From contig NC_083387.1 in assembly GCF_031755915.1 (NCBI RefSeq), forward strand, positions 11,677,001 through 11,741,000: 64,000 bases of DNA. The letters are read 5' to 3'. This DNA is from Ziziphus jujuba. Its lineage: Eukaryota; Streptophyta; Magnoliopsida; Rosales; Rhamnaceae. The notes under the pieces were generated by a model. The model was not told the origin of the DNA, did not search any database, and was given only the letters and a program-made list of their open reading frames with translations. The translations under genes were made by a program, and so were the position numbers. Of this stretch, positions 12,702 through 24,432 are shown one piece after another. Each line of letters begins with the position of its first letter. Position 1 is the first letter of the stretch.

Positions 12702-15700
12702 ATGGGGACCTCTCAGAGCCGCGAGGACTATATCTCAGACTCCGATGACTACAAAGAAGAAGAAGAAGACGAAGAAGAAGAAGAAGAGGAGGAGGACCAA
12801 TACGCTGACGCTGAGGCTCACCAAGTAACTCCTCATTTTGCTTCGGCATCCAAATCCAAATCCAAAACCCTAACCTCCCTCGACGATGTCGATGCCAAGC
12901 TCAAAGCCCTCAAGCTTAAGTACGGTTCTCCCTGTCCTTCTCCGTCTCCTTCTTCTTCTTCGAACCCTAATTCGAAGAACGCCGTGAAGCTCTACCTTCA
13001 CATCGGCGGCAACACTCCCAAGGCTAAGTGGATCGTCTCCGAGAAGCTTACCTACTACGCTTTCATCAAGACCTCCAATTTTGACGCTGAAAATGACGAG
13101 GATGATGATGATGATGAATCGGACGGTAAGGGACAGTCCTCGTGGGTTTTGAAGGTCGGTTCCAAGGTTCGAGCTAGGGTTTCGACCGAGATGCAATTGA
13201 AAATGTTCGGCGATCAGCGGCGCATCGATTTCGTGTGCAAAGGTGTTTGGGCTCTGAAATTCTTGACCGACGAGCAGTACCGGAGATTCGTGACCGAATT
13301 TCAGGACTGCTTGTTTGAGAATGTGTACGGAATTAAAGCGACGGAGGAAAATAAGGTCAAAATTTATGGGAAGGAGTTTCTAGGGTGGGTTAAGCCGGAA
13401 GCTGCGGACGACTCTATGTGGGAAGATGCAGAGGATGAGCTTGGAAAGAGTCCCGGGCCGGCGACGCCTCTGCGGTCCAACCAGGACTTGTTGGAGGAGT
13501 TCGAGGAGGCTGCGAATGGTGGGGTACAGAGCTTGACTCTTGGTGCTTTGGATAATAGCTTCTTGGTGAACGATAGTGGCGTTCAGGTTTATAGGAATTT
13601 GAGACATGGGATTCATGGGAAAGGTGTTTGTGTGAAATTCGATGGTGGGAATTCTAGGGGAAGTTCAAGTTTAAGCGAATCGACCCCCAAAAAGGCACTC
13701 CTTATGAGGGCCGAGACTAATATGCTCCTAATGAGTCCATTGAAGGATGGGAAACCACACGGCAGAGGGCTTCAGCAGCTTGATATCGAAACGGGGAAGA
13801 TTGTGACGGAGTGGAAGTTTGAGAAGGATGGCACGGATATTACGATGAGAGATGTCACGAATGATACGAAAGGGTCACAATTGGATCCCTCAGAGTCGAC
13901 GTTTTTGGGGTTGGATGATAATAGGCTCTGTCAGTGGGATATGCGTGATAGGAGTGGAATGGTTCAGAATATTGCTGCTGCGAGTTCGCCAGTCTTGCAT
14001 TGGAACCAGGGTCATCAGTTTTCGCGAGGGACAAATTTTCAGTGCTTTGCAACGACCGGAGATGGTTCTATAGTTGTTGGGTCTCTTGACGGGAAGATAA
14101 GGTTGTATTCGAAGACGTCAATGAGACAGGCAAAGACTGCTTTTCCAGGTCTTGGATCGCCCATTACACATGTTGATGTTACTTTTGATGGGAAATGGAT
14201 ATTAGGCACTACGGATACGTATTTGATCCTCATCTGCACCCTGTTCACTGACAAGGATGGAAAGACGAAAACTGGATTTAGTGGTCGAATGGGTAATAGG
14301 ATACCAGCTCCAAGATTGTTGAAACTGACTCCTTTAGATTCACATTTGGCGGGTACAGACAATAAATTCCATGGTGGCCATTTTTCATGGGTATGCATGC
14401 TTAAACATTTCTTAAATGCTCAATTTTAATTTATCGGTTACACATTGAATACTAATTTACAGTTTAATTGGCTTGTAATTGTTGGTTTGTCATTGCTTTT
14501 TTGTTTTCTTGGTTAGATTAACGTTTTACCTTATTTCATGGTTCTTCAACAGTATTCATGTGGTCCTTGAAATTTCTTATATTATGATTTGGTTTATCTT
14601 CAACCGAAGGGATTTCCTGAAAACGAGTATTGCATATTTGACTGTCTTAAGGTTCTCAACATGCCCTATGTTAGTTCCTTATTCCAGATCATTTCTATCC
14701 ATGAGATAACTTTTGCTTTAACTAAGACTCCCAATCCAATTTCTATTGCTGCACATGCATATATCTTGTTTTAACTCTAATGCTCTCAGTGTTTTCATAA
14801 TAAATCACACGAATAAATAGTTGGTAATTATCATAATAATTGATTTGTTAATTATCCTGCTGGAAAAAAGATAAAGCATTGCATATTTATGAAGGTTGGC
14901 AATGACCTTATCAGTTTGCTCTAATGTGACACAGGAGTACCACTTTTTTTGTTTCTGTTTTTTTTCCATCTCTTTTCTAAGGCACCCTTTTTCTGTTAAG
15001 ATCCTGGTGGTAATTCCTAAGTGCACGCTGAAATGATCTTGGTTGATGTTTATTAGTGCTTGATGGATATTCTGTGGTGTCTCTTTGTTCTAGACAATTC
15101 ATTGTGGTTCAAATGCAATTCACTAGTTGCAAGTCCTTGAAAGTTATACATACAGAAGGCACCTGATAAGCACATTAGTTGCACAAGAATTTGAATATTG
15201 GAAATGGAATAGTTTGGCAAGACTTGGTTGATTATTTATAGATGTGGATTGTCGGTATTTTCCAGTCTCTGTTTCTGTTTGTTGATCTGATTAACGCATC
15301 GAATCCACATTGGTGAAAAATTAATTTGTCTACTTTATGGAACATCAGATTAGTTTCCCACTATTAGGGAGGGATGGAGGGAGGAAAAAAAGAGATATTG
15401 CTATCTCATATATATACATGTGTGTAACTGCAGAAGATGATATCTTTCAAATAATTTGTTAGCAGGATATTCTCATATATTATCAGGTAGGTTATTAACT
15501 TGATCAAAGAATGTGTTACATGCCTGCAAAGCTATCCACTTTTTAAAATTTTTTTCAAACAAGCTGTTATTTAAAAGCAATTTATATCTTTGTAGGGCAA
15601 TTATACTTGCTAGACAAGAAATTTTAATTGCTTACAGACATTAGTTTTTAAATTGCAACTTTGCGGCTTTTTGTTGTTGATCTCTTGCTTGTTATTCTTA

Positions 15701-16481
15701 ATTCATTTTATTAAATGACTAGCAGTGTGGGATGAAAATTTCTCATATTGTTTCCCTATCATTAGAAGGCTAGAATCGGCAACATAATGTTCAATGATGC
15801 TCCATTTGGTTGAAGGAGAAAAGTAGTAGTGATAAGAAAATAGCTTCACTATGTTCAAATAATGTGTGCTTGTTTGGTTAGAAGGCTGTGGGCTCTACAC
15901 GATTAACTTTTTGCAGTGGTTAACTTCCCACTCGATTCTATGCATCTGTGAAAATCCCCCATTTTTAAGGGACTGCATAACAAACAAAAAATACATTAAA
16001 TAGGCAGGAGTTCCTGTAACTTCTTGCTAACAAACAAGCCAGTCATATATTTTGAAAAATTAAGGTGACAATGGTTTGTTGGTGCATATTTTCTGGCACT
16101 TTTTTTTTTGTTTTTTTGATAACTTGTTTATTTCATGTTAGTTTATATGGATGGACTTAATTTAGTAACTTTATTGTTGATGTTAATGTCTGTTTGCAGG
16201 TAACTGAGAATGGTAAACAAGAGCGCCACTTAGTTGCAACAGTGGGTAAATTCAGTGTGATATGGGATTTCCAGCGGGTGAAGAATAGTGGACATGCATG
16301 TTATCACAATCAGCAAGGCCTCAAGAGCTGTTACTGCTATAAGATTGTGTTGAAGGATGAGTCTATCGTAGAGAGTCGATTCATGAATGACAAGTTTGCT
16401 TTCAGTGACTCCCCAGAAGCTCCACTTGTGGTGGCAACGCCCTTGAAAGTCAGCTCGATCAGCCTTGCTGGCAAAAAATGA
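12702..16481 (+). CDS. DEM: DEM/CYPRO4 protein (Vid27-related)
   Basis: Two exons, 12702-14390 and 16200-16481 (TGA), give 656 aa. The ATG at 12702 is the first in frame; upstream codons in the open frame start at TTG. The N-terminus MGTSQS fits an N-myristoylation site (Gly2, Ser6). A long Asp/Glu run follows (about residues 16-35) and then a Ser/Pro-rich stretch. The C-terminal half is the Vid27-like domain, including [19 protein letters not shown] (about residue 400), [18 protein letters not shown] and, in exon 2, [17 protein letters not shown], all beta-propeller-like repeats. Plant homologues are DEM (defective embryo and meristems) of tomato and CYPRO4 of Cynara, near 650 aa, needed for meristem and embryo organisation. 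The biochemical activity is unknown. Exon 1 reads on into the intron for 13 codons, so the splice at TGG|GTATGC matters. Family membership is secure; membrane anchoring is inference. Confidence 0.94.
14391..16199 (+). other. Long intron of DEM gene
   Basis: A 1.8 kb intron, GTATGC...TTTGCAG, without coding content. A stretch at about 15797-16040 has CCATTTGGTTGAAGGAG at one end and AACAAACAAGCC at the other, a loose inverted similarity that could be an old MITE. Confidence 0.75.
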
Positions 16482-16584
16482 TATTTGCTTTACCCTGTGT
16501 GTATGCGTTGTCATACATGCCGTGCATTCAGGATTGCTTGGACTTTTCCTCGTGTAATTAGATGTGTTTCCTCTCTGTTCCTTT

Positions 16585-16623
<39 letters not shown>

Positions 16624-17204
16624 GGATCATATCCATTTTTTAGTTTAGTTTGGCTTCTGCTTGTATTTACGTGAGTTGTTTGCTTATTTTCACACCTGTA
16701 AATCGGGATAGGGTACATTTTAGTCGTGCATTGGCAATGTTAAATTCTCTTTTTAATACAAATTACAATCGCCCATTGATCTTGATACCGTTTTGCCCTT
16801 TGAATTGCTATAATGTATTTTGCCTATATTTAATCATGTTGGTTCGATTCTCGTATTTGTGAGCACTAGCCCAGAGGTGCATTTTTAGTTTTTTTTTTTT
16901 TTTTTAATGATGAAGAATATAGAGATTTAGTGTGAAAAAGCAACTTTTCAGTGACTGAAAGTCGTAAGATATTTCTATTTTCAGTAACTTAAAAGTTGTA
17001 AAGTATTTCTACTTCCGTTGGTAGCGACATATATTTTACACGACAATTTGTTTTTTATTCTTGAAAAGGGAAATACAGGAAGAGTAGCAGTACATTGCAT
17101 TGTTCCTCCTTAACTTGGGTGCATAAAATAGTTGCCCATTTTGGTTCGTTTGTATCTGACCAATGTTACCTATCTACTTCAAACAAAATTCACGAAAGTA
17201 GCGT

Positions 17205-17239
<35 letters not shown>

Positions 17240-20200
17240 TTAAATAAAATCTTAATAGACATAGTTACGTTCGAAAGCTGAATAGATCTTAATTTATAAA
17301 TTTTAATATGTTCTTTTTTTTTAATTATTAATTTCTAAATATATATAAATGTATTAACAATGTATTATCTTGTAAAAAACATAATTATCCTTGGTAAATA
17401 AATCATTTTTATTTGCAAATTATATCATTTTATTTAGATTGACAAATTTATTCTTTTGCTAATGAAAAACTGAAGGTTAATATAGTAAATTGAATCTTTC
17501 CATCTCTCTGAATCATCTTTCTCTTCTATAAAATCTTATCAATTCTCAATCCTCTCAATGAAATACTTACCAAAATCAGAACTCCAATCACAAAATCTCT
17601 TACTAATTTTTCTTTTCCGGCAACAAGGACACCAAGTAATTATCATCAATGTCTAAAATGGCGATAAAATCAAGACGTCAATGATGCTGAGCTCCTAGGG
17701 AGATTGGAGAAGAAAAATGAGAGAGAGGGAGATCAGAGTGGGAAAGAGGGGAGGAGATTGGAGAGCCACATAGAGGGAAGGAGGCAAGGGAATACTGTAG
17801 AGAAGAGAGGGAGGAGCATAGTCCTTGTTGTATTAGAATATTGCCAAGCATAATTTTAGAAAAAAAAAAATTAAAAATGCTATCTGTCATTACCTGTTGA
17901 CAATTACTGATAAGGATGTAAATCAATTATTGCCAAAGATAATCATTTCAAAATCGACTTGCATGATTTTAGAAGTGTTTAAATATGGTTTAAATTCACA
18001 AAATTTTAAAATAATTTATTTATATTTGATTTAGTTCATTCTTGAATATTCAAGTTTAGTTCGGTTTGATTTATTATAGGATAAAAAACTTAAAAATTTG
18101 AATATTTATTTTTTTAAATAAAACTTTTAACATTAATAATTAATAAATTTAATTTATTTTTTAATTTTATTATAAAAATTAATTTATTTTCAAAAAGTTT
18201 TAAATTTAAAATATAAAATATATTGTTTACGTATTATAAATATTTAATGTGTTTAAATTTATAATATATTATTATACAAATATATATAAATAACAAATTC
18301 AATTTATTTACGAATCTGATTTAGTATTCAAAATTGATTCATAAGCTTCATTTTTTGTTTAATATTAAATCATTTTATTTACAAGCGGAGCTTGAGCGAA
18401 TTAAAATCGAGTCTATCATACACTGTTTAAGCCTATATACAGCCTTACTAATGGGATCATATATTATTTGACAATTTAAATTGTTTTTAAAAAATATTTA
18501 TTTTTTAAAATTAGAGTTTTAAAATAAAAAATTAATTTATAATTAAATATTGTCAATTAGTAATTGTCAAATCAATAATGATCCTATTGATAAAATAGCA
18601 AATTTTTTTTTAAAAATAAAAAAAGATAAAATCTTTTTGCTAAGATATAAGTTAAAAGTTTCACCTTTTTCATTTAAGATAATAAGCAAAAAACATAAAA
18701 ATAAATTAAGCATTAAGCTAAGAAAAACAAACAACACATAATGCTTAAGAGCTTAAATTAAGTTCCATTAAAACATAAGCTTAAAAAACAAATAGTGCTT
18801 GTAAGTGAAACATCTATTTTAAAATAAATAAATAAATAAAAACCCATAAATAAATGTTACAAAACGAGGCTAACGAGCATTTATAAAATATACCTATTTT
18901 TTTAAATAAAATAAATAAGAAGGGGTGAGTTGACAGTGACACAATGTTCTAGTAGCTTCCTACCGTGAAAATGAATGGCAGAAAAAAGCCTATTAGCAAC
19001 AAAAATAAAAAGGAAAATGACAGAAAAAGCCTCAGCAGGACTTACAGGCCAATTCATTAAAAATGGAGTCATAAGCTGACTCTGCTTACCACAATATATT
19101 ATTCTGATAAAATCATGGGATGATGGGAGCGTGGTAAAGTCCAACCAACAAAAGTTTTAAATTTGCAAGTTCAATTTAATATTAGATACACTTAAACGTG
19201 GCATAATAAAATATGTTAATGTTTTGTATTATATACTACTACAAACTTTGGTTCCTGAACTAATAATTAATTAGAGGATCTGAATTGATGAGTAAATTTT
19301 GCGACTGAAGAACAATTACAAACGACCGCCAATATTAAACAAAATGGAAAATTATACATTGATATTTGATAACATATGACTTTGGTACAGATATTAGTCT
19401 TGTATGATATAGTCATTAGGACTTTTAAATCAATGTCTATAGAGTCAAGTTTTAAATAAAGCACACTTCAATATATATATAAAAAAAAAATAATTAGTAC
19501 TTTTTAAAATTTTTTTTAAAACACGTTTACAATTGCTCTTTCAATAATATTGCATGTACCTAATTGTTATCGAATAATATGATAAAATGAGGTATTACAT
19601 TTTTATTAGATAAAAAATTAAAATAAGAATTTAAAAAAAAAATAGAAAAAGTGCAAACCATAAAATATTGGAATGTCATTTTCCCTACAACTTCATGAAT
19701 AGCTTTTTATTATCTCACCACTTTATAATTTTAACCGTAAGTTAAATTGGAAAATGAGTTTTTTTTTAATTATAAATTTGATCAAATTTAAAATTTAAAG
19801 GTTAGATACAAATTTATTGTCATTTAAATTATCCAAAGCAAAATCGAAATTTCTTTCATTTCAAAAAGTTAAAGGTTAAAGACTGACGATAAAAAAAAAA
19901 AAAAATTTTATGACCAAAGTGTCCAAATTAGGAATGTCAACGAAGCGAAACGGGATCAGTTTTTAAAATCCCGTTTTTATCTAGGAGTGAAATTTTTCAT
20001 CTTATTTCCGTAATTTTTTTTGTTTTTTTGTGACAGAATGGGGACAAAAATTTTCTAATCAGAGATGGAACTGATCGATTTTTTCTTTTTCTTTTTTTAT
20101 AATTAATATAATTTTTTTTAAGAAATTTATATAAATTTTTTTTATAAATAAAATAATTAAAATATAATTAAATATATTAAATTTTAAATTTATAATTATA

Positions 20201-21370
20201 ATAAAATATATACTTAAAAAATATAATAGTCTAAATATAAAATATATAAATAAATAAATAAATATATACAGATCGGTTCTTTATTCTATGATTCTGATTC
20301 ATTTCCGATTCGAATCTTAAAAGATTTATTCCGTGTCCATCCCGTGGTCCTCAAAAAAAAACTGCCCCATCACGGTGCACGGCAATTTTCGAAATTTGCG
20401 GGAACGTTCCGAGCCCAAATATCCGAAAATGAATTTCAAAAGGCAACTGTGGACCCAATAAAATATCGAGAAGGCAATAGACCAAGTTTCCAAAGCGTTG
20501 TTGTCAACATTTAATTCGAACTGTTACCGAAAAATAATAAAGGTTCAAAAGGCAATAGACCAATTCTCCAACGTGTTGTTATGAACATTTAATTCGAATT
20601 GTGATTTATCCAAAATACATAATATATAATATCTATACATATGTGTATATATATATAATTCGGATTGTTCTTTTTATTTAGCCTTTTCCTATTATTTTTT
20701 TTGGTTTGACATTTTCCCTTTCCATTATTTTTTTTTTTTTTAAGAGTGATTGCGTTTACTGAAGTACATTGCCCTAACTGTAAGTTTCAAAATTTTTTTT
20801 TTTTTGTTTTTTTTTACTCTGCCAGTTACTCGCAAATCTAATGGACTTTAAGTATTGTCTAATAGGAGAAAAATCATTACCAAAAGATTTTTGAGTACTA
20901 TATAATTTGAAACCATATAATTTTTTTAATTACGTTGGGTTCAGTTTTGGGTTCGATATCATAATGGGCAGGGACTGATTTGGGAAATCCTTGATTTTTG
21001 GTTTTGTTTTTTCCTACATACCAAGCAAAGGCAAACAGCAATTTCCCATTTTAATTCCCACAACTAGTAGATCTTTTTGAATTCAGGTGTCAGCTTGCTT
21101 TCAGTTGCTTAGGTTTTTGGAAGAAGAAGAAGAAGAAGACACTGTGGGTGGGTAAGTACCATCCCAAAACCCTAGACGAGATCATAGTCAATCAAGACGA
21201 TTCCGGCAAGTTGCCGCTGACAAACCTTTAACATTGGTGGCAAATGGCCGTTGATGGCTGCTGGTGAAAGGAATAATAGGGTTACAAAATAAATTTAAAA
21301 AAAAAAAAAGAATATTTTTTATGAACAATTTTAGATGGACTGGTATAAAGAATTTTTTTTTTTTCTTTTT
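16482..21370. other. AT-rich intergenic with transposon remnants, no gene
   Basis: No plausible coding exon is visible. A (TA)n tract lies at 17208-17240. The block 17990-18440, ending with AAGCGGAGCTTGAGCGAATT, looks like a decayed non-autonomous element. The block 19928-20350 begins TTAGGAATGTCAACGAAGCG and has GGGATC...ATCCCG words typical of repeats that start 'AGGxxTGTCAA'. Both calls rest on resemblance only. Confidence 0.5.
16586..16622. repeat. Poly-T tract after DEM stop
   Basis: About 37 consecutive T lie roughly 105 bp downstream of the DEM stop codon, in the probable 3' UTR. Confidence 0.9.
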
Positions 21371-22500
21371 CAATACAAAGATAACTTTTTTTTTTCCGGT
21401 TATTTTCAATTGTTGATCTATAGTTGCTTTTTTTTTTCTTTTTTTTTTTTTTGGCCATACTCATTATAATTGGATAAGAGGAAATTTTCATCCTGATTAA
21501 AATTTTTGAACTTTGATTTAGAAGTGTATTAACAGCTATTTACTATTGAGCCACAGCTATGCCTACCGTAGTTGCCAATCTGATTTAAAATTTCTTTCTC
21601 AAGCAATTATTCTATATTGCCAGTCAAAAAGTGCAAATATCTTTTTATTTTTATTCTTCTTCTTCTTATTTTTTTTACAAAGGAGTATAATAAGTTATAA
21701 TGTTCATTTAAAAAAAAAAAAAAAAAAGAAAAAAAAGTAAACAAGTATGATGTGGAAGATAGACGTCATTCTAAAGTAATAAAATTCACTGTAGTTATGG
21801 ATTAGATAACTTTTTGAGTCAAATTAAAGGGTCCTACTCGTTTTGGTGTATTAAACGAGTAAGGACAGCTTAATTAAATAAAGTATTTCATAGAGTTGCT
21901 CTTCACCAAAAAATGATTCCAAAATTACTAATTTTTGACAATATTAAACTTTCTTTGGCAATACAAAAATAGCTTTCTTTTTTCTTTTTGGCTCATTTTC
22001 AACTGTTGATCTAGTAGTTGCTAATTTTTTTTTTTTTGACAATATTAAACTCATTATAATTGGATAAGGGAATATTTTCATTTTGAATTTTTGATTTAGA
22101 AGTGTATTAACAGTATTTTAGTATTGAGCCAGATCTATGCCTACAGTAATTGCTAGTCTTATTTACAATTTCTTTCTCAAGCAATTATTCTATATTGCCA
22201 GTCTAAAAGTGCAAATATCTTTCTATTATTATTATTATTATTTCTTTTTATAAAGGAGTTTATTAAGTTCTAAAGTTCATTTAAAAAAAAAAAATTAAAT
22301 AAGTAAGCAAGCATGACGTAGAAGATCCACATCATTCTAAGGTAATAAAAATCACTGTAGCTTGGATTAGCTATTGTCTTTGAGTCAAATTAAAGGGTCC
22401 ATACTCGTTTTGGTGTATTAAACGAGTAAAGACAAAGTCCATGAGCTTAATTAGATAAAGTATTTCATAAAGTTGGTCTTGACCAAAAAAAACAATTTCA
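21371..22500. repeat. Diverged tandem duplication, ~570-590 bp unit
   Basis: Copy A (about 21371-21957) and copy B (about 21958-22500) run in the same order. Both contain CAATACAAA near the start, TGTTGATCTA, CTCATTATAATTGGATAAG and GATTTAGAAGTGTATTAACAG. Both then have TATGCCTAC(C/A)GTA, AAGCAATTATTCTATATTGC, GAGTCAAATTAAAGGGTCC, and CTCGTTTTGGTGTATTAAAC near the end. Offsets drift between 587 and 568 bp because of small indels. No coding function is visible. Confidence 0.88.
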
Positions 22501-23391
22501 AAAATACTATTGCAATCGGGAAATGTATTTTATGACCCAAAAACCCAAAATCAATTTACTTTTAAAAAATTATTAGAAAAACTCCAAGTTTCTCAACCTC
22601 TCCTTTTCTTTTGTTTAAAGCTAATAGTAGTCTCAAAACATCCTCTTTTTTAACACTTTTTTCTTTTCTTTTCCACTTTTTTATTAAAGCTAAATGAGCA
22701 CGTGAAGATGAGAATTGATCGCATGGTAAACATGATGGATAATAATAAAATATAAACATGATGGATAATAATAAATTATTATTATAAAGAAATAAAAACG
22801 TGTCCATATTACACGTTTGCTCAGGTGGTTTGCATACGTGGCCTAATTTATTCCAGAGCCATATTCTTTCCCACATCATGAGTGGACGCGGTCCTACTTG
22901 AAACCACCCTGACCACCACTTCCACTCTGTAAAGGATTTTCATTTCAGGTGGCAAAAAGAGAATCACCAAACAACGCGCCATGAAAGAATTGGGGATTGC
23001 GACGCGTGGGACCTACAAACATCCACCTGAGGTAGACCCACAAACACTTTCTCAGCAGCCAAACATGTTTTTCTTCCTTCACATCCGTGGCCATTCCTCT
23101 TCCTCATAGTTCTTATACTGTTTAATGAACTAAACCAATTAACAAAATGATGACGTAATATATTATATATATATATATATATCAGGTACAATTTTAAATT
23201 TTGTTTCGCTATATATATAAAAAAATAGCTTAAATTTGGGATTTTTTTTTTTTTTTTAAAATTTTCCATCCTGACAACATAAGAACACCTCCGAATCCCG
23301 CCAACTAAACTTTCCAAAAGTAGATAAAATTTTTTTTGAAAAATTTACAAACTCTACCTAGTTTCATATATTTAAGCACTCATTGAAAAAA
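22501..23391. other. 3' flank of the ERF109-like gene
   Basis: Non-coding. It contains CACGTG at about 22699, a tandem 'CATGATGGATAATAATAAA' pair near 22730-22775 and a (TA)n tract at 23159-23182. Confidence 0.55.
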
Positions 23392-24240
23392 CTATGAGCA
23401 TTGGGCAGAGCCATTAGCAGAGTCCGATGAATCACCGGCAAAATCCATCATCATCATCCACTGCTGGATCTCGTCGGCTCCGATGCTATCCCAGATTTCA
23501 GTTTCCCTCGCGATTGGAGAATTCTCGACAATCAATCCCGCGGGCGATTCGCTATTGGTCGGATTTTGAATAGTCTCTCCCTGCACAACGACAACCTCTT
23601 CTTCTTCATCTTGCTGGCCACTCAATGTGCTTTCGGGAAATGGAAAATTCAGCTTCGCCCTCGGTCCTCGAAATTCGATAGCGGCCTTATCGTAAGCCCT
23701 GGCAGCCTCCTCTGCGGTATTAAAAGTCCCAAGCCAAACTCGGGCTTGCCTCCTCGGGTCTCGGATCTCCGCGGCCCATTTACCCCAAGGTCTCTGCCTA
23801 ACTCCCCTGAAGTTTTTCTTGGTCCTCTTCCTCGGAACTTTCTTTTCCACTCGTGGAGCATTGTTAGTGGTATTGGTATCGCTAGTATTGGAAGGCGGGA
23901 AGAAATTGCAACCGAGACAACCGTTGATCCTGCATACATTACACGTGTCCAAGTCAGAAGAAGGCGGCAACAGTGCGCCACCACAACCACCCCATTGGTC
24001 GGTTCCGCTACTGCTGTTGGGATTCGAAGACGACGACGAAGCGGCTGCCGTCGTATAATTGGCCTGCAATAATGGGGATTGGAATTCCTGCGAGTCGTTG
24101 CCTGAAACGACGTCGCGCAGCGCCGAGACGATTATGGAGATCTCTTGCTCGTGCGAAAGACGGCGTGGAAGCTGCGACGGGGAAACCGGGTGGGTGGGCG
24201 GAGCTCCGTCCAGCTTGGGTCGTTTACTGGACCTATGCAT
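23392..24240 (-). CDS. ERF109: Group X AP2/ERF transcription factor, ERF109/RRTF1-type
   Basis: A single-exon gene of 282 aa; the ATG at 24240 is the first in the leader. In order it has an [18 protein letters not shown] block (about residues 30-47), then C100-NV-C103-RING-C108-LG-C111, the CX2CX4CX2C motif of group X ERFs. A basic nuclear-localisation stretch ([10 protein letters not shown], about 133-142) follows. The AP2/ERF DNA-binding domain runs from about residue 144 ([42 protein letters not shown]). The acidic C-terminus has WMMMMDF and GDSSDS, as in Arabidopsis ERF109/RRTF1. Members bind GCC-box-like sites and respond quickly to redox stress, wounding and jasmonate, linking stress to auxin synthesis; this is family knowledge. 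Subfamily assignment is strong; one-to-one orthology is inference. Confidence 0.93.
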   Translation of the reverse strand: MHRSSKRPKLDGAPPTHPVSPSQLPRRLSHEQEISIIVSALRDVVSGNDSQEFQSPLLQANYTTAAASSSSSNPNSSSGTDQWGGCGGALLPPSSDLDTCNVCRINGCLGCNFFPPSNTSDTNTTNNAPRVEKKVPRKRTKKNFRGVRQRPWGKWAAEIRDPRRQARVWLGTFNTAEEAARAYDKAAIEFRGPRAKLNFPFPESTLSGQQDEEEEVVVVQGETIQNPTNSESPAGLIVENSPIARETEIWDSIGADEIQQWMMMMDFAGDSSDSANGSAQCS

Positions 24241-24260
24241 GGTATGGTTATTGTGTATTT

Positions 24261-24263
24261 GTT

Positions 24264-24296
<33 letters not shown>

Positions 24297-24297
24297 A
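24261..24297. repeat. (GTT)n / (AAC)n microsatellite in ERF leader
   Basis: About 12 trinucleotide units lie immediately upstream of the ERF start codon. On the transcript this is an (AAC)n tract in the 5' leader. No ATG precedes the main start between the putative TATA box and 24240. Confidence 0.9.
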
Positions 24298-24424
24298 TTG
24301 CAGCGGTGGGAGTAGAAGACGAAGTAGAGAGCAAAACGATAACAAGCTTCGCAGCAGAGCACTATAAGTTTCTTAAAAGAAAACACTTGAAAATATGAGT
24401 GGGTCAAATAGCTAGAAGCGTGTG

Positions 24425-24432
24425 TATATATA
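24425..24432 (-). promoter_or_regulatory. Putative TATA box of ERF109-like gene
   Basis: TATATATA, about 185 bp upstream of the start codon. A CCAAT/ATTGG box directly adjoins it (24433-24438). A TTGACC W-box core lies near 24402-24408 on the minus strand. Confidence 0.5.

Noticed and set aside
13852..14398. Antisense and alternate-frame ORFs inside DEM exon 1
   Set aside because: Low-stop by-products of a GC-richer coding exon. The sense frame carries the conserved Vid27 domain.
16230..16718. 162-codon antisense frame over DEM exon 2
   Set aside because: A shadow of the coding exon that runs through the poly-T tract as poly-Lys. No domain.
16838..16855. GGTTCGATTC-like tRNA B box after the DEM gene
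   Set aside because: No A box or cloverleaf arms upstream at the right distance.
24132..24407. Poly-Asn minus-strand frame overlapping the ERF start, a possible upstream ORF
   Set aside because: Its first codon is TTG and the Asn run is just the (AAC)n repeat. No upstream ATG exists in the leader.
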